A stretch of DNA of 64,000 nt from Sporosarcina sp. P32b (GTDB taxonomy: Bacteria; Bacillota; Bacilli; Bacillales_A; Planococcaceae): the NCBI RefSeq assembly GCF_002743335.1, contig NZ_PDZB01000003.1, positions 124,001-188,000 on the forward strand. Reading direction: 5' to 3'. The notes beneath the pieces are model-generated. The model made no database searches, was not told where the DNA came from, and worked only from the letters and a program-made list of their open reading frames with translations. A program made the translations under genes and the position numbers. Numbering within the stretch: the stretch's first letter is position 1; each line of letters opens with the position of its first letter. Positions 56,301-63,731 of this stretch are shown in pieces.

Positions 56301-57546
56301 AATATTAAATTCCGATGCAAGTGAAAATGGTGTTGATATCCGGCGGTGGGTTGCTAAACGTTTGCCAGATTATATGATACCTTCCGCATTTATCATGATT
56401 GATATATTCCCATTAACTCCTAATGGGAAGCTAGATTACAAGGCTTTACCTGATCCAGATTATTCTGAGGAAGTAACAGACAAAGGACCAAGAACACCAC
56501 AGGAGGAAATATTATGTAATCTATTTATGGAAGTATTGGATTTGCCGTATGTGGGAATTGATGACGAATTCTTCCACCTAGGGGGACACTCCTTACTTGC
56601 TGTCCAGCTAATGACTCGAATCAAAGAATCATTTGGTATTGACCTAAGTATTGGGAATCTCTTTGAGTCTCCTACGGTTGCGGGTCTGGCAGAACGATTG
56701 GAAACTGGTGACAATACAAGTGCGCTAGAGGTTTTGTTACCACTTCGAACAAGTGGAAGCTTATCTCCTTTATTCTGTGTTCATCCGGCTGGCGGACTTA
56801 GTTGGTGTTACGCAGGTCTGATGAAGGAATTGAACAAAGATTATCCAATTTACGGTCTTCAGGCACGAGGTATTTCCGAGCCAGATAATCATCCCCATTC
56901 ATTAGATGAGATGGCTGAGGATTATGTTGAACAGATACAATCTGTTCAACCACAAGGTCCCTACTATTTACTGGGATGGTCACTCGGAGGTAATATCATG
57001 CAAGCCATGTCGACAAAACTGCAGAAAAAGGGTGAAAAGGTTGCGCTAGTTGCTATGTTAGATTCTTATCCAAATCATTTTCTCCCAATTAAGAATGTTC
57101 CAGATGAGGAAGAAGCACTTATTGCTTTGCTTGCATTGGGAGGTTATGATCCTGAAAGCGTAAATGGAGATGCACTTACGCTCGAAGATGCCATAGAGTT
57201 GTTAAGAAAGGATGGAAGTGCGTTAGCGAGTCTTGATGATAAAACAATCACTAATTTAAAGGAAACATATGTACAATCTGTTCAAAACTTAAGTGAATTT
57301 GAACCGGAAATATATCAAGGTGATGTCTTGTTTTTTAGATCGACTATTACCCCAGAGTGGTTTGATCCAATTTCCACTAATACATGGGAGCCTTACATCG
57401 ATGGCAAGTTGGAAGTATATGATATTCATTGTCGTCATAAAGATATGTGCCAACCGGAACCATTAGCAGAAATCGGAGAGATTCTATCTAAAAAGCTAAG
57501 TATGTTGTATGAATCGACTAAAATAAACTCAGAGAGGAAGAGATAG
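50371..57546 (+). CDS. dhbF: Nonribosomal peptide synthetase DhbF (bacillibactin)
   Basis: 2391-residue dimodular synthetase, close to B. subtilis DhbF in length. Order: C1 (HHIAADAF, His139-140), A1 (TSGSTGRPKG about 614), T1 (GGHSLL, Ser999), C2 (HHIVGDGWS, about 1181), A2 (TSGSTGLPKG about 1674), T2 (GGHSLL, Ser2074), thioesterase (GWSLGG, Ser2204). Reading the binding-pocket positions gives DILQLGLIWK for A1 (glycine) and DFWNIGMVHK for A2 (threonine). Predicted product: cyclic trimer of dihydroxybenzoyl-Gly-Thr ester, closed by the thioesterase. No epimerase domain. GGAGGGGG site ahead of ATG. Confidence 0.97.
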   Translation: MSSVLTKYQSLTGAQAGIWYAQQLESDNPVYNTAEYIDINGKLHVEYFKKAVERVMKETDSIHAKYGADENGPWQHISEKRDFSLELIDVTGEVDPDQSAKKWMKSDIDKPLDLTKDVVVKQALCKISENRSFWYLRIHHIAADAFGFSLIVQRVAQIYTALVKQETIKGNELGDFQKVLDEHQSYVRSEKFIQDREFWMERFQDHPDIVSLKGSSLGLSKRIIHKTSYLQADTIERLRKTASSRGGNWYETIVAAVAVYMQRLTSSEDIVLCLPMMCRMGTSSVKVPAMVMNLLPLRLNIQPKMSFIELIKQVHQEIKQVRSHQHYRHEYLRHDLKLLGDGQRLFGPQINMMPFDYGLDFAGSKGTTNKLHTGPVDDLSLNIYDQQDGKGIRIDLDANADIYEPDEVTLHLNRLVNLIENIAAADADLPISQLGVLLPGEFDNVINNWNQTTQQLSYMSVQEIFLKQVTRTPHAEALRFDDESLSYAALNKRVNCLTNLLEEKGLGPGKFAALALPRSVDMVIAMLAVLRAGAAYLPIDPEYPVERISYILEDAQPICILTHKDIQSQLLDSHVDHVVLDDPAVRNQLTAYADIDYPNRIVAPKSPAYMIYTSGSTGRPKGVVVTVEGLTNFLCSMQNKFALSHQDRLLAVTTIAFDISALEIFLPLISGACCVIAKDNANKDPAILAQLIEDRNISIMQATPTHWNALVSTYPEALRGIRILVGGEALPKKLVKSLHELDCEVTNLYGPTETTIWSTAITLNTGETGIPSVGYPIENTQIFILDAGLQPVPPGVSGDLYIAGKGLAQGYFNRPDLTADTFIANPYGNPGERMYKTGDIARWHADGKLDYIGRSDHQVKIRGFRIELGEIESVIAKNSEVSQVVVVAREDQPGDNRIIAYLVPEKNAIIDLAKTRKYVEELLPDYMVPSAFIIMDDLPLTPNKKIDRKALPSPEFEKGKDSRDPRTPQEEIVCDLFKQVLNVSQVGIDDSFFHLGGHSLLAVQLANRIREVFEVEVGIGKIFETPTVEGLVKQLEAGRKGRPPVQRVESKGDIPLSFAQRRLWFLYQLEGPSPTYNIPLVVRLSGKLEKNALQEAICDVIERHEPLRTIFPEHAGTARQEVLNPEKVKPDLHVHQIEASELTSRLNNTVKYCFQLDEEPAFRVELFSTAEKEHVVVLLLHHIVGDGWSLTPLTQDLKKAYRSRVNGKQPDWINLPVQYADYAYWQENLLEEKQGQESLVKEQLDYWLNTLADLPDHLELPTDYPRPVESSYLGKTYRFTIDARLHQKLLHISAQNGVSLFMTLQAGLTALLTRLGAGYDIPLGSPVAGRNDDALTNLVGLFINTLVLRTDTSGNPSFKKLLGRVRKVNLNAYENQDLPFERLVEELNPPRSRSRHPLFQIMLALQNTPEPKLDLPEMKSELSLYSVGASKFDMTLEFRENVSESGYAEGLDGFLEYSTDLFTEETIESMMNRLIRLLESAVLDQDKPIGLLEILDQNEKKELVQDVKVNDEQEESSLSVRFEKQAMLEPKNIALIFENEQMTYQTLNERANQLAHLLIGQGVGPEQYIVLALPRSMEMVIAMLGIIKAGAAYVPIDPNYPSERITFMIEDVKPLMVITNEEYTNKLPNNYAVPKLILDAEDTQEVLSKQKDTNPIDAERTEPLQALHPAYIIYTSGSTGLPKGVVIPHQNVNRLLGSTDEWFQFNADDVWTLFHSYAFDFSVWEMWGALLYGGRLVIVSYEISRSPYEFLQLLVNEKVTVLNQTPSAFYQLMQADREQQEVGKQLQLRYVIFGGEALELNRLEDWYKRHTEDAPKLINMYGITETTVHVTYMEINEALVSLRANSIIGQEIKDLNVYILDEYLQPVPIGVIGEMYVSGPGLARGYLGRPGLTADRFVANPFVENGSRMYRTGDLARWKEYDMLDYIGRADQQVKIRGFRIELGEIESVLSEHPSIEQVTVVSREGQSSGNQLLAYIILNSDASENGVDIRRWVAKRLPDYMIPSAFIMIDIFPLTPNGKLDYKALPDPDYSEEVTDKGPRTPQEEILCNLFMEVLDLPYVGIDDEFFHLGGHSLLAVQLMTRIKESFGIDLSIGNLFESPTVAGLAERLETGDNTSALEVLLPLRTSGSLSPLFCVHPAGGLSWCYAGLMKELNKDYPIYGLQARGISEPDNHPHSLDEMAEDYVEQIQSVQPQGPYYLLGWSLGGNIMQAMSTKLQKKGEKVALVAMLDSYPNHFLPIKNVPDEEEALIALLALGGYDPESVNGDALTLEDAIELLRKDGSALASLDDKTITNLKETYVQSVQNLSEFEPEIYQGDVLFFRSTITPEWFDPISTNTWEPYIDGKLEVYDIHCRHKDMCQPEPLAEIGEILSKKLSMLYESTKINSERKR

Positions 57547-57549
57547 AAC

Positions 57550-57771
57550 ATGAGTAACCCTTTTGAAAACGCAGAGGAATCTTATGCTGTATTAATCAAT
57601 AGTGAGGGACAATATTCTCTTTGGCCTGGTTTTCTTCACATTCCATCGGGCTGGGATCAGGTTTATGGAGTGGCGAATAGGCAAGAATGTTTGGATTATG
57701 TAAATTCCAAATGGGATAATTTAATGCCGAACAGTGTGAAGACAATTGAGAATGTTAGTAATAGGAATTAA
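57550..57771 (+). CDS. mbtH: MbtH-like protein
   Basis: 73-residue helper that binds adenylation domains and raises their solubility and activity. NSEGQYSLWPGFLHIPSGWDQVYG is the family signature with the conserved Trp residues. It begins three bases after the dhbF stop and ends two bases before the MFS start, so it is fully within the operon. Confidence 0.94.
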   Translation: MSNPFENAEESYAVLINSEGQYSLWPGFLHIPSGWDQVYGVANRQECLDYVNSKWDNLMPNSVKTIENVSNRN

Positions 57772-57773
57772 CC

Positions 57774-59183
57774 ATGAAGAAACGTGTAAGTGTGAAGTTT
57801 GCTGTAGGTGCAGTATATGTATTAGCGATGTTTATGTCTGCTCTCGACAGTACAATTGTTAATGTGGCATTGCCGGCTATTGGAGGAACATTCCATGTTC
57901 CTCCTGAAGCCATGGGAACCATAAATATTGGATATCTAATTAGTTTAGCCATGTTTCTACCAGCAGCAGGCTGGATGGGGGACCGTTTTGGAACAAAACG
58001 GATATTTTTGAGTGCGATAGGCATATTTACTATTGCATCTGTCTTGTGCGGATTTGCTCATAATATGTTTACGTTGAATGTATATAGGATTCTCCAGGGT
58101 ATTGGGGCAGGTTTCATTACCCCTGTTGGCATGGCCATTCTATTTCGGACATTTACTCATGAAGAGCGTCCCAAGCTGTCACGTATGCTAATTATACCGA
58201 TCGCACTAGCTCCGGCTCTTGGTCCTATTATAGGTGGTTTTTTAGTGGATACAATTTCCTGGCGTTGGATATTTTTTATAAATATACCTATAGGCTTGCT
58301 GGCTTTATTCATTGGGAAGGTATATTTACAGGAACATGTTGAGCCAACAGCCGGAGCATTTGATTATAAAGGGTTTATATTATCCTTAACAGGTTTTTCG
58401 CTGTCGATTTATTCATTGACACAGGGAACTGTTAAAGGGTGGACATCTCCTGAAATTATAGTAACGGGATGTTTGGGACTTGTATTAATGGTTTTACTTG
58501 TTCGCCTTGAACTGCGTGAGGATAAACCATTGATAGATGTGAGATTGTTCAAGGATCCAATGTTCCGCTCAATGAGTTTTATCGGTCTTTGTTCCGCCGC
58601 GGGTTTACTTGGAATGCTATATGTTTTTCCGCTAATGTATCAAAATGCGTTGAACGTTAGTGCTTTTCATACAGGTCTAACCACATTCATAGAAGCACTT
58701 GGATTAATGGTGGCTTCCCAGCTAATGCCTTGGACATTGAAGAAAATGGGTTTGCGGCGACTCCTTATTTTTTCTCTAATTGGTACAATCATTGTTTTTA
58801 TGCTTATTTCGTTATTTGTTGCATCTAATCCGTGGTTACTTAGATTTTTAATGTTTGGAATAGGGTTTTTCTTAGGACAAACAGTTGGGGCAGCGCAAAT
58901 ATCAGCTTTTAAGAATATAGACTCCCCATCAATGGGCAGAGCTACAATGCTATTTAATATGCAAAATAGACTTGGCGCAGTTCTTGGGGTTGCTATCTTA
59001 TCAGGAGTACTAGGAACATCCAATACGTCAACAGGGGAACAGGTTAACTTGCTAACCTATCAATATGCATTGTTTGGCGCTTCGATATTTTTAATAGTTG
59101 CATGTTTAATAGCAGTGAGAATGAATAAAACGACAGAAAATGATCCCACACTACACTTGAATCTGGTTGAGAAAGCAGAATAG
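57774..59183 (+). CDS. MFS exporter, DHA2/EmrB-QacA type (probable siderophore exporter)
   Basis: 469-residue transporter with about 14 helices. MSALDSTIVNVALPAIGGTFHV (helix 1) and GWMGDRFGTKRIF (loop 2-3) are typical of the DHA2 drug:proton antiporters. Helix 5 shows LAPALGPIIGGFLVDTISWRWIFFINIPIG. It starts two bases after the mbtH stop, inside the dhb operon, so bacillibactin export is the natural inference; B. subtilis uses a different MFS gene (YmfE/YmfD) for this. Confidence 0.85.
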   Translation: MKKRVSVKFAVGAVYVLAMFMSALDSTIVNVALPAIGGTFHVPPEAMGTINIGYLISLAMFLPAAGWMGDRFGTKRIFLSAIGIFTIASVLCGFAHNMFTLNVYRILQGIGAGFITPVGMAILFRTFTHEERPKLSRMLIIPIALAPALGPIIGGFLVDTISWRWIFFINIPIGLLALFIGKVYLQEHVEPTAGAFDYKGFILSLTGFSLSIYSLTQGTVKGWTSPEIIVTGCLGLVLMVLLVRLELREDKPLIDVRLFKDPMFRSMSFIGLCSAAGLLGMLYVFPLMYQNALNVSAFHTGLTTFIEALGLMVASQLMPWTLKKMGLRRLLIFSLIGTIIVFMLISLFVASNPWLLRFLMFGIGFFLGQTVGAAQISAFKNIDSPSMGRATMLFNMQNRLGAVLGVAILSGVLGTSNTSTGEQVNLLTYQYALFGASIFLIVACLIAVRMNKTTENDPTLHLNLVEKAE

Positions 59184-59233
59184 CGGTCTATTATAAAATA
59201 AATCAAACTGTAAAGATGAAGGGAGCATTCCAT

Positions 59234-59923
59234 GTGGTAGAAGTCTATATCTGTCAATTACCTAAAGAAAAGAGTCAAGCAAAATTGGGGGAATTACTTT
59301 TAAAAGTGCCTAAAGAAAGACAAAAGCATATTCGAAGGTTCTACCATCTGGATGATGCATACCGAACTATTATAGGAGATTATTTATTAGATCATGTTTT
59401 AAAGCAACGGACTGGGAAAACATTAAAAGAAATAACCTTAAAAAGAAATGCATATGGCAAACCGTATTTACCTGATTATCCATTTATTCAGTTTAATATA
59501 TCTCATTCAGGTAAATACGTAGTTTGTGCAGTACATAATCAGGATGTAGGCATTGACATTGAGGAAATTCAAACTTTCGATTTACTCTTGGCTAAACAAC
59601 TGTTTACTGTGGATGAATACCAAATGATACTTAATTCAAATGATAGAAATCATGCATGCTATGAAATTTGGACTATGAAGGAAAGTTATACAAAAGCAAT
59701 AGGAATGGGACTGGTTATCCCGCTAGATGCTATTTGTATAAGAAAACACGTAGGTAACCTTATGGAAGTTGTTAGTTCGGACGAAAAGGAGCTAGTAACG
59801 AATTTCATATGTAAACAATATGCGATTCATACAGATTACAAGCTAACTGTGTGTGCACGTATGACTGGAGGGAATATGTTTCATGAACATCCAACCGAAA
59901 TGAATTTCGATCAATTGTGTTGA
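59234..59923 (+). CDS. sfp: 4'-Phosphopantetheinyl transferase, Sfp type
   Basis: Transfers phosphopantetheine from CoA to the carrier domains of DhbB and DhbF. About 229 residues. FNISHSGKYVVCAV, VGIDIEEIQ (metal-binding Asp and Glu) and IWTMKESYTKAIGMGL are the three Sfp motifs. GTG 59234 is preferred since AAGGGAG is eight bases upstream; the ATG at 59216 would place that site inside the gene. It lies 50 bases after the exporter and needs no separate promoter. Confidence 0.92.
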   Translation: MVEVYICQLPKEKSQAKLGELLLKVPKERQKHIRRFYHLDDAYRTIIGDYLLDHVLKQRTGKTLKEITLKRNAYGKPYLPDYPFIQFNISHSGKYVVCAVHNQDVGIDIEEIQTFDLLLAKQLFTVDEYQMILNSNDRNHACYEIWTMKESYTKAIGMGLVIPLDAICIRKHVGNLMEVVSSDEKELVTNFICKQYAIHTDYKLTVCARMTGGNMFHEHPTEMNFDQLC

Positions 59924-60054
59924 ATTACTATTTTAATTTCCAAATAAAATTTAAAAGCAGTTATATCTAGTAGTAGATAAATCCATTTGCAGCCACACTT
60001 CTCAATTGGTGTTACACAACTATTTACATCATTAGGAAAAAATTCATTTAATGA

Positions 60055-60097
60055 TTGACAATGATTCTCATTATCGATAAAATGAGAATTGTTCTCA
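60055..60097 (+). promoter_or_regulatory. Fur-controlled promoter with two Fur boxes
   Basis: TTGACA (60055-60060), 17 bases, TAAAAT (60078-60083) is a strong sigma-A promoter. GACAATGATTCTCATTATC (60057-60075) matches the Fur consensus at 16 of 19, and TGAGAATTGTTCTCA (60083-60097) forms a second 7-1-7 box. Both overlap the promoter, so iron repression is expected. Confidence 0.85.
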
Positions 60098-60649
60098 GTT
60101 GAGAAGGTGGTGATTCTTTATTACGGCAAAAAAGGAAGTCTCATTTTTTAGTACTCAGTTATATAGGAGGGAAGGAATATAGGAAGGACGAAAAGAAAAT
60201 CTGTAGTAATTGGTCTAACATTAGGAATGCGACAAGATAGGCTAACTGTATGTAAATGATGTGCGTTTTTACCCGGTTGCAATTTCTTCGTCTGAAATAC
60301 AAAGTTAGACGCATAAAAGATCCATCGAACTCAGAGTGATTTGTTATAAGATATTTTCAGTTAAATTATCTGACTGTTAAAGGGATTTAGAATAATTCTG
60401 AGGTGATTCCTCCGCGAATTGGCTAATAATTGCTATTTCGATAGAGGTAGTAGTTGAAATAGTTCATGGGTATAAAGCGAGGGCCACAGATGGCAGCATT
60501 GCAGTACCTGGGAATCGACTACTTCATCAACGTTATTCTTAGTGCAAGTTATGCTGTTACTCGCCGAGCGTGGTTTTAATCGTAAGAAATACGAAGGTTT
60601 GCCGTCTCAAGGACAATTAGGCATCGATACTTAAATTAAAAGGAGAAGA
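60098..60649 (+). other. Long leader or decayed region before the iron-uptake genes
   Basis: About 550 bases with no intact gene between the Fur promoter and the binding-protein gene. Two good-looking ribosome sites (GAAGGTGGTG at about 60105, TAGGAGGGAAGG at about 60164) are not followed by a long frame. A run starting near 60180 reads GRTKRKSVVIGLTLGMRQD before a stop. A final frame 60542-60634 (30 residues, ending KYEGLPSQGQLGIDT) precedes the next gene. Gene decay is the simplest reading. Confidence 0.35.
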
Positions 60650-60652
60650 TGA

Positions 60653-61666
60653 ATGATGAAGAAGCAATTAAGCTTATTAGTATTTGCATTGATGGCTATA
60701 TTGGTACTTGCTGCATGTGGAGGAAAAGTAGAAGAGGAAAAAACAACAGAGAATGATAAACAGGAATCCCCTGTTGACAAAGAAGCAACGCAACAATCTG
60801 CAGATGATAGTGCAGCTGAAAATGGCATGCAAGAAATTACATACTTAGGTGAGACCTATTCTGTACCAGAAAACGCAGAACGCATTGTCATTACAGGGGC
60901 GATGGAAGCGATGGAAGACGCAACGGTTTTAAATATAGAGCCAGTTGGAGGAATTACAGTTGCAGGAGAATTCCCAGAAACATTTAAAGCGGTGGTAGGA
61001 AATACAGAGTCAATCGGTGAAAAGCAACAACCAAATTTTGAAAAAATTCTAGAATTGCAGCCAGACGTTATTTTGGGAACGACAAAATTCAAAGATGAAG
61101 TGGTTGAAAAATTGGAACAAATTGCACCTACAATTTTAGTTTCCCATATTTCAACGAATTGGCAAGATAATCTGATGCTAATGGCTCAACTTGGAGATAA
61201 AGAAGAAGAAGCGAAAACACTTTTAGCCCAATATGACAAAGATATTAAAGCTGCGACAGAAATAAAGGAAGAGTTTAAAGGCAAGACGGTAATGGCGATT
61301 CGCATTCGTGGTGGTAGCTTGTTTGTCTACCCGGAGGATGTATTCTTTAACCCTTCTTTATACAATGAACTAGGAGTAGATGTTCCAGACGTTATCCAGA
61401 AAGCAAAAGCTCAAGAAGAGATTTCGATTGAGCAGCTAGCAGAAGCAAATCCAGATGTTCTTTTCATTCAAATTCAAACAAGTGGAAATCAGGAGAATGA
61501 GCAAGCATATGAAGAATTGAAAAAGAATCCAATCATTCAAAATATCAACGCTTTCAAAAATGATGCTGCTTATATCAATATTGTAGATTCTTTGTTAGAA
61601 GGAGGAACGGTATTAAGTAAAATCGAATTCTTAAAAGCTCTGGAAGAAAACGTGTTAAAGAAATAG
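60653..61666 (+). CDS. feuA: Ferri-siderophore ABC transporter binding lipoprotein, FeuA-like
   Basis: 337-residue secreted lipoprotein. The signal peptide ends in LAAC with lipidated Cys22, followed by an acidic, Gln-rich linker (25-60). The periplasmic-binding fold includes RIVITGAMEAMEDATVLNIEPVG, QPNFEKILELQPDVILG and ISIEQLAEANPDVLFIQ. The nearest recalled relatives are FeuA/YfiY-type iron-siderophore receptors; ferri-bacillibactin is inferred from the adjacent dhb genes. AGGAG seven bases before ATG 60653. Confidence 0.86.
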   Translation: MMKKQLSLLVFALMAILVLAACGGKVEEEKTTENDKQESPVDKEATQQSADDSAAENGMQEITYLGETYSVPENAERIVITGAMEAMEDATVLNIEPVGGITVAGEFPETFKAVVGNTESIGEKQQPNFEKILELQPDVILGTTKFKDEVVEKLEQIAPTILVSHISTNWQDNLMLMAQLGDKEEEAKTLLAQYDKDIKAATEIKEEFKGKTVMAIRIRGGSLFVYPEDVFFNPSLYNELGVDVPDVIQKAKAQEEISIEQLAEANPDVLFIQIQTSGNQENEQAYEELKKNPIIQNINAFKNDAAYINIVDSLLEGGTVLSKIEFLKALEENVLKK

Positions 61667-61677
61667 AGGGAATTTAG

Positions 61678-62685
61678 ATGTCCATAATTCGAAAGAATAA
61701 GATTGTATTAATCCTTTTCCTATTGATTTTATTTATCGTTACAATAACGTATTCAATCATGTATGGGGCTAGTCGTTATTCGGTTTTAACAATATGGCAA
61801 GCCTTGGTTCATTTTGATCAAACGAATATGGAACATCTAATCATACGATCTTCCAGGATCTCTAGGGTGCTAGGTGCTTTGTTGATCGGTGCTTTCATCG
61901 CGATATCTGGAGCGCTTATGCAAGGAATGACGAGAAACTACTTGGCCTCCCCCGGCATTATGGGTGTGACCGACGGTTCGGTTTTTGTTATCACATTGTC
62001 AATGATATTTCTTCCGAACGTTCAACCTGCTACCCTCCTAATCTTTTCATTTATAGGTTCTTTAATGGGCGCAGTGTTTGTTTTTGGAGTCGCCAAGCTA
62101 GTGCCAGGTGGCATGTCGCCTTTATCGCTTGTAATTATCGGAACAATTCTAGGTATGTTTTTGAACGGCGTATCACAAGCCCTGGCAACATATTTTCAAA
62201 TATCACAAAATATCAGTTTTTGGTACAATACGAGACTTCATCAAATTGATCCGGTCATGCTTCAATGGTCTGTACCTTTAGCAATCATCGGACTTTTCTT
62301 AGCATTTTACGTTTCAAAGTCTATTACAGCCATTTCCCTAGGAGATGAAGTCGCACAAGGTTTAGGAATTAACCTTGTGGTGATGAAAACATTGACGTTA
62401 GTGAGTGTCGCACTGTTAACAGGTGCGTCTGTAGCTTTGGTTGGTAAGGTTACCTTTATCGGTTTAATCATCCCGCATATCACACGTTTTTTAGTCGGCG
62501 AAGATTATAAAAAGATTGTTCTATACGCCGGATTGTTCGGTGCACTATTTTTCGCATGGGCGGATATAGTAAGCCGTTTGATTAACCCGCCATTTGAAAC
62601 TCCAGTCGGTGTCATTACGGCACTTGTAGGAGTACCTTTTTTCCTTTATCTGATTCAAACAAAGGGAGGGAAGCGTTATGCCTAA
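61678..62685 (+). CDS. feuB: FecCD-family iron-siderophore permease 1
   Basis: 335-residue permease, about ten helices. RSSRISRVLGALLIGAFIAISGALMQGMTRNYLASPGIMGV and VGKVTFIGLIIPHITRFLVGEDYKK (the ATPase-coupling region) are FecCD family hallmarks. Eleven bases after the binding protein, overlapping the next permease by eight bases. It forms a heterodimer with FeuC. Confidence 0.92.
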   Translation: MSIIRKNKIVLILFLLILFIVTITYSIMYGASRYSVLTIWQALVHFDQTNMEHLIIRSSRISRVLGALLIGAFIAISGALMQGMTRNYLASPGIMGVTDGSVFVITLSMIFLPNVQPATLLIFSFIGSLMGAVFVFGVAKLVPGGMSPLSLVIIGTILGMFLNGVSQALATYFQISQNISFWYNTRLHQIDPVMLQWSVPLAIIGLFLAFYVSKSITAISLGDEVAQGLGINLVVMKTLTLVSVALLTGASVALVGKVTFIGLIIPHITRFLVGEDYKKIVLYAGLFGALFFAWADIVSRLINPPFETPVGVITALVGVPFFLYLIQTKGGKRYA

Positions 62686-63715
62686 GCTGAATCTAAATAA
62701 GCGTTTCTTTGTAGTAGCAGGTATTGGAATCCTATTTACGTTACTCGTTATTTATTTGAGTCTTACAAGCGGTCAATACCCATTGACGGTATCTGAAACG
62801 TTCCGAACGTTATTTGGTGTCGATCATATTCCAAATCATGAACTTGTGATCTTTGGTTTTAGGATGCCTAGAATAGTAATTGGTGTTCTAGTCGGTTTAT
62901 CACTGGGAGTAGTAGGAGCCGTTTTACAAGGTGTGACGAAAAATAATTTAGCCGATCCAGGTATTTTAGGTATTCAGTCTGGTGTAGGACTCACAGTGGT
63001 TCTTTATATGTTTTTTGTTCAGGGGAATGTGAATGAGATGTCAAGTCTCTCGATCGTCGGGGTGTCTGTATGGGGATGGCTTGGTGGAGTCCTCGCTACT
63101 CTCCTGCTATTTATACTTTCAAGTCATCAAGGCCAGCTCGATCCAAAACGTTTGATTTTAGTTGGTATTGCATTGAATTCTGGTTTTGGTGCGCTTACCC
63201 TTTTTATCTCATTGAAGATGGATCCTAAAGATTTTGAAATGGCGACAGTTTGGTTATCAGGAAGTATTTATAGTGCATCATGGCAACAAGTATTATCTAT
63301 GTTACCTTGGGTTCTACTAATCATTCCGTTACTCGTTTGGAAAGCACCCATTCTAAATGTGTTACAACTCCATGATATAACGATTGTTGGTTTAGGGGTT
63401 CGGATAAACCGACAACGCGTGTTGTTGGTAATGGGGGCGGTTGGATTGATCAGTGCAAGTGTGATTGTTTCCGGAAGCATTGCATTTGTCGGATTACTAG
63501 CTCCTCATATATCAAGGCGATTAGTGGGTATTCATCATCAACATATCATTCCGATGAGCGGTATTATCGGAATGATTCTTGTTGTAACAGGAGATTGGAT
63601 TGGTAAGGTGGTCTTTGCACCTGCTGAATTGCCAGTTGGAATTGTTATTTCAATTATTGGCGTACCTTATTTCATTTATTTATTAATGCGAAATAGCCGA
63701 AAATTACGGGCATAA
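62678..63715 (+). CDS. feuC: FecCD-family iron-siderophore permease 2
   Basis: 345-residue permease. RMPRIVIGVLVGLSLGVVGAVLQGVTKNNLADPGILGI and SGSIAFVGLLAPHISRRLVGIHHQHIIP are the family landmarks. No ATPase gene follows; the next gene is an esterase. B. subtilis FeuABC likewise lacks its own ATPase and uses the shared YusV, so an unlinked ATPase is expected here. Confidence 0.92.
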   Translation: MPKLNLNKRFFVVAGIGILFTLLVIYLSLTSGQYPLTVSETFRTLFGVDHIPNHELVIFGFRMPRIVIGVLVGLSLGVVGAVLQGVTKNNLADPGILGIQSGVGLTVVLYMFFVQGNVNEMSSLSIVGVSVWGWLGGVLATLLLFILSSHQGQLDPKRLILVGIALNSGFGALTLFISLKMDPKDFEMATVWLSGSIYSASWQQVLSMLPWVLLIIPLLVWKAPILNVLQLHDITIVGLGVRINRQRVLLVMGAVGLISASVIVSGSIAFVGLLAPHISRRLVGIHHQHIIPMSGIIGMILVVTGDWIGKVVFAPAELPVGIVISIIGVPYFIYLLMRNSRKLRA

Positions 63716-63731
63716 AGAATGGAGGTTGGTT

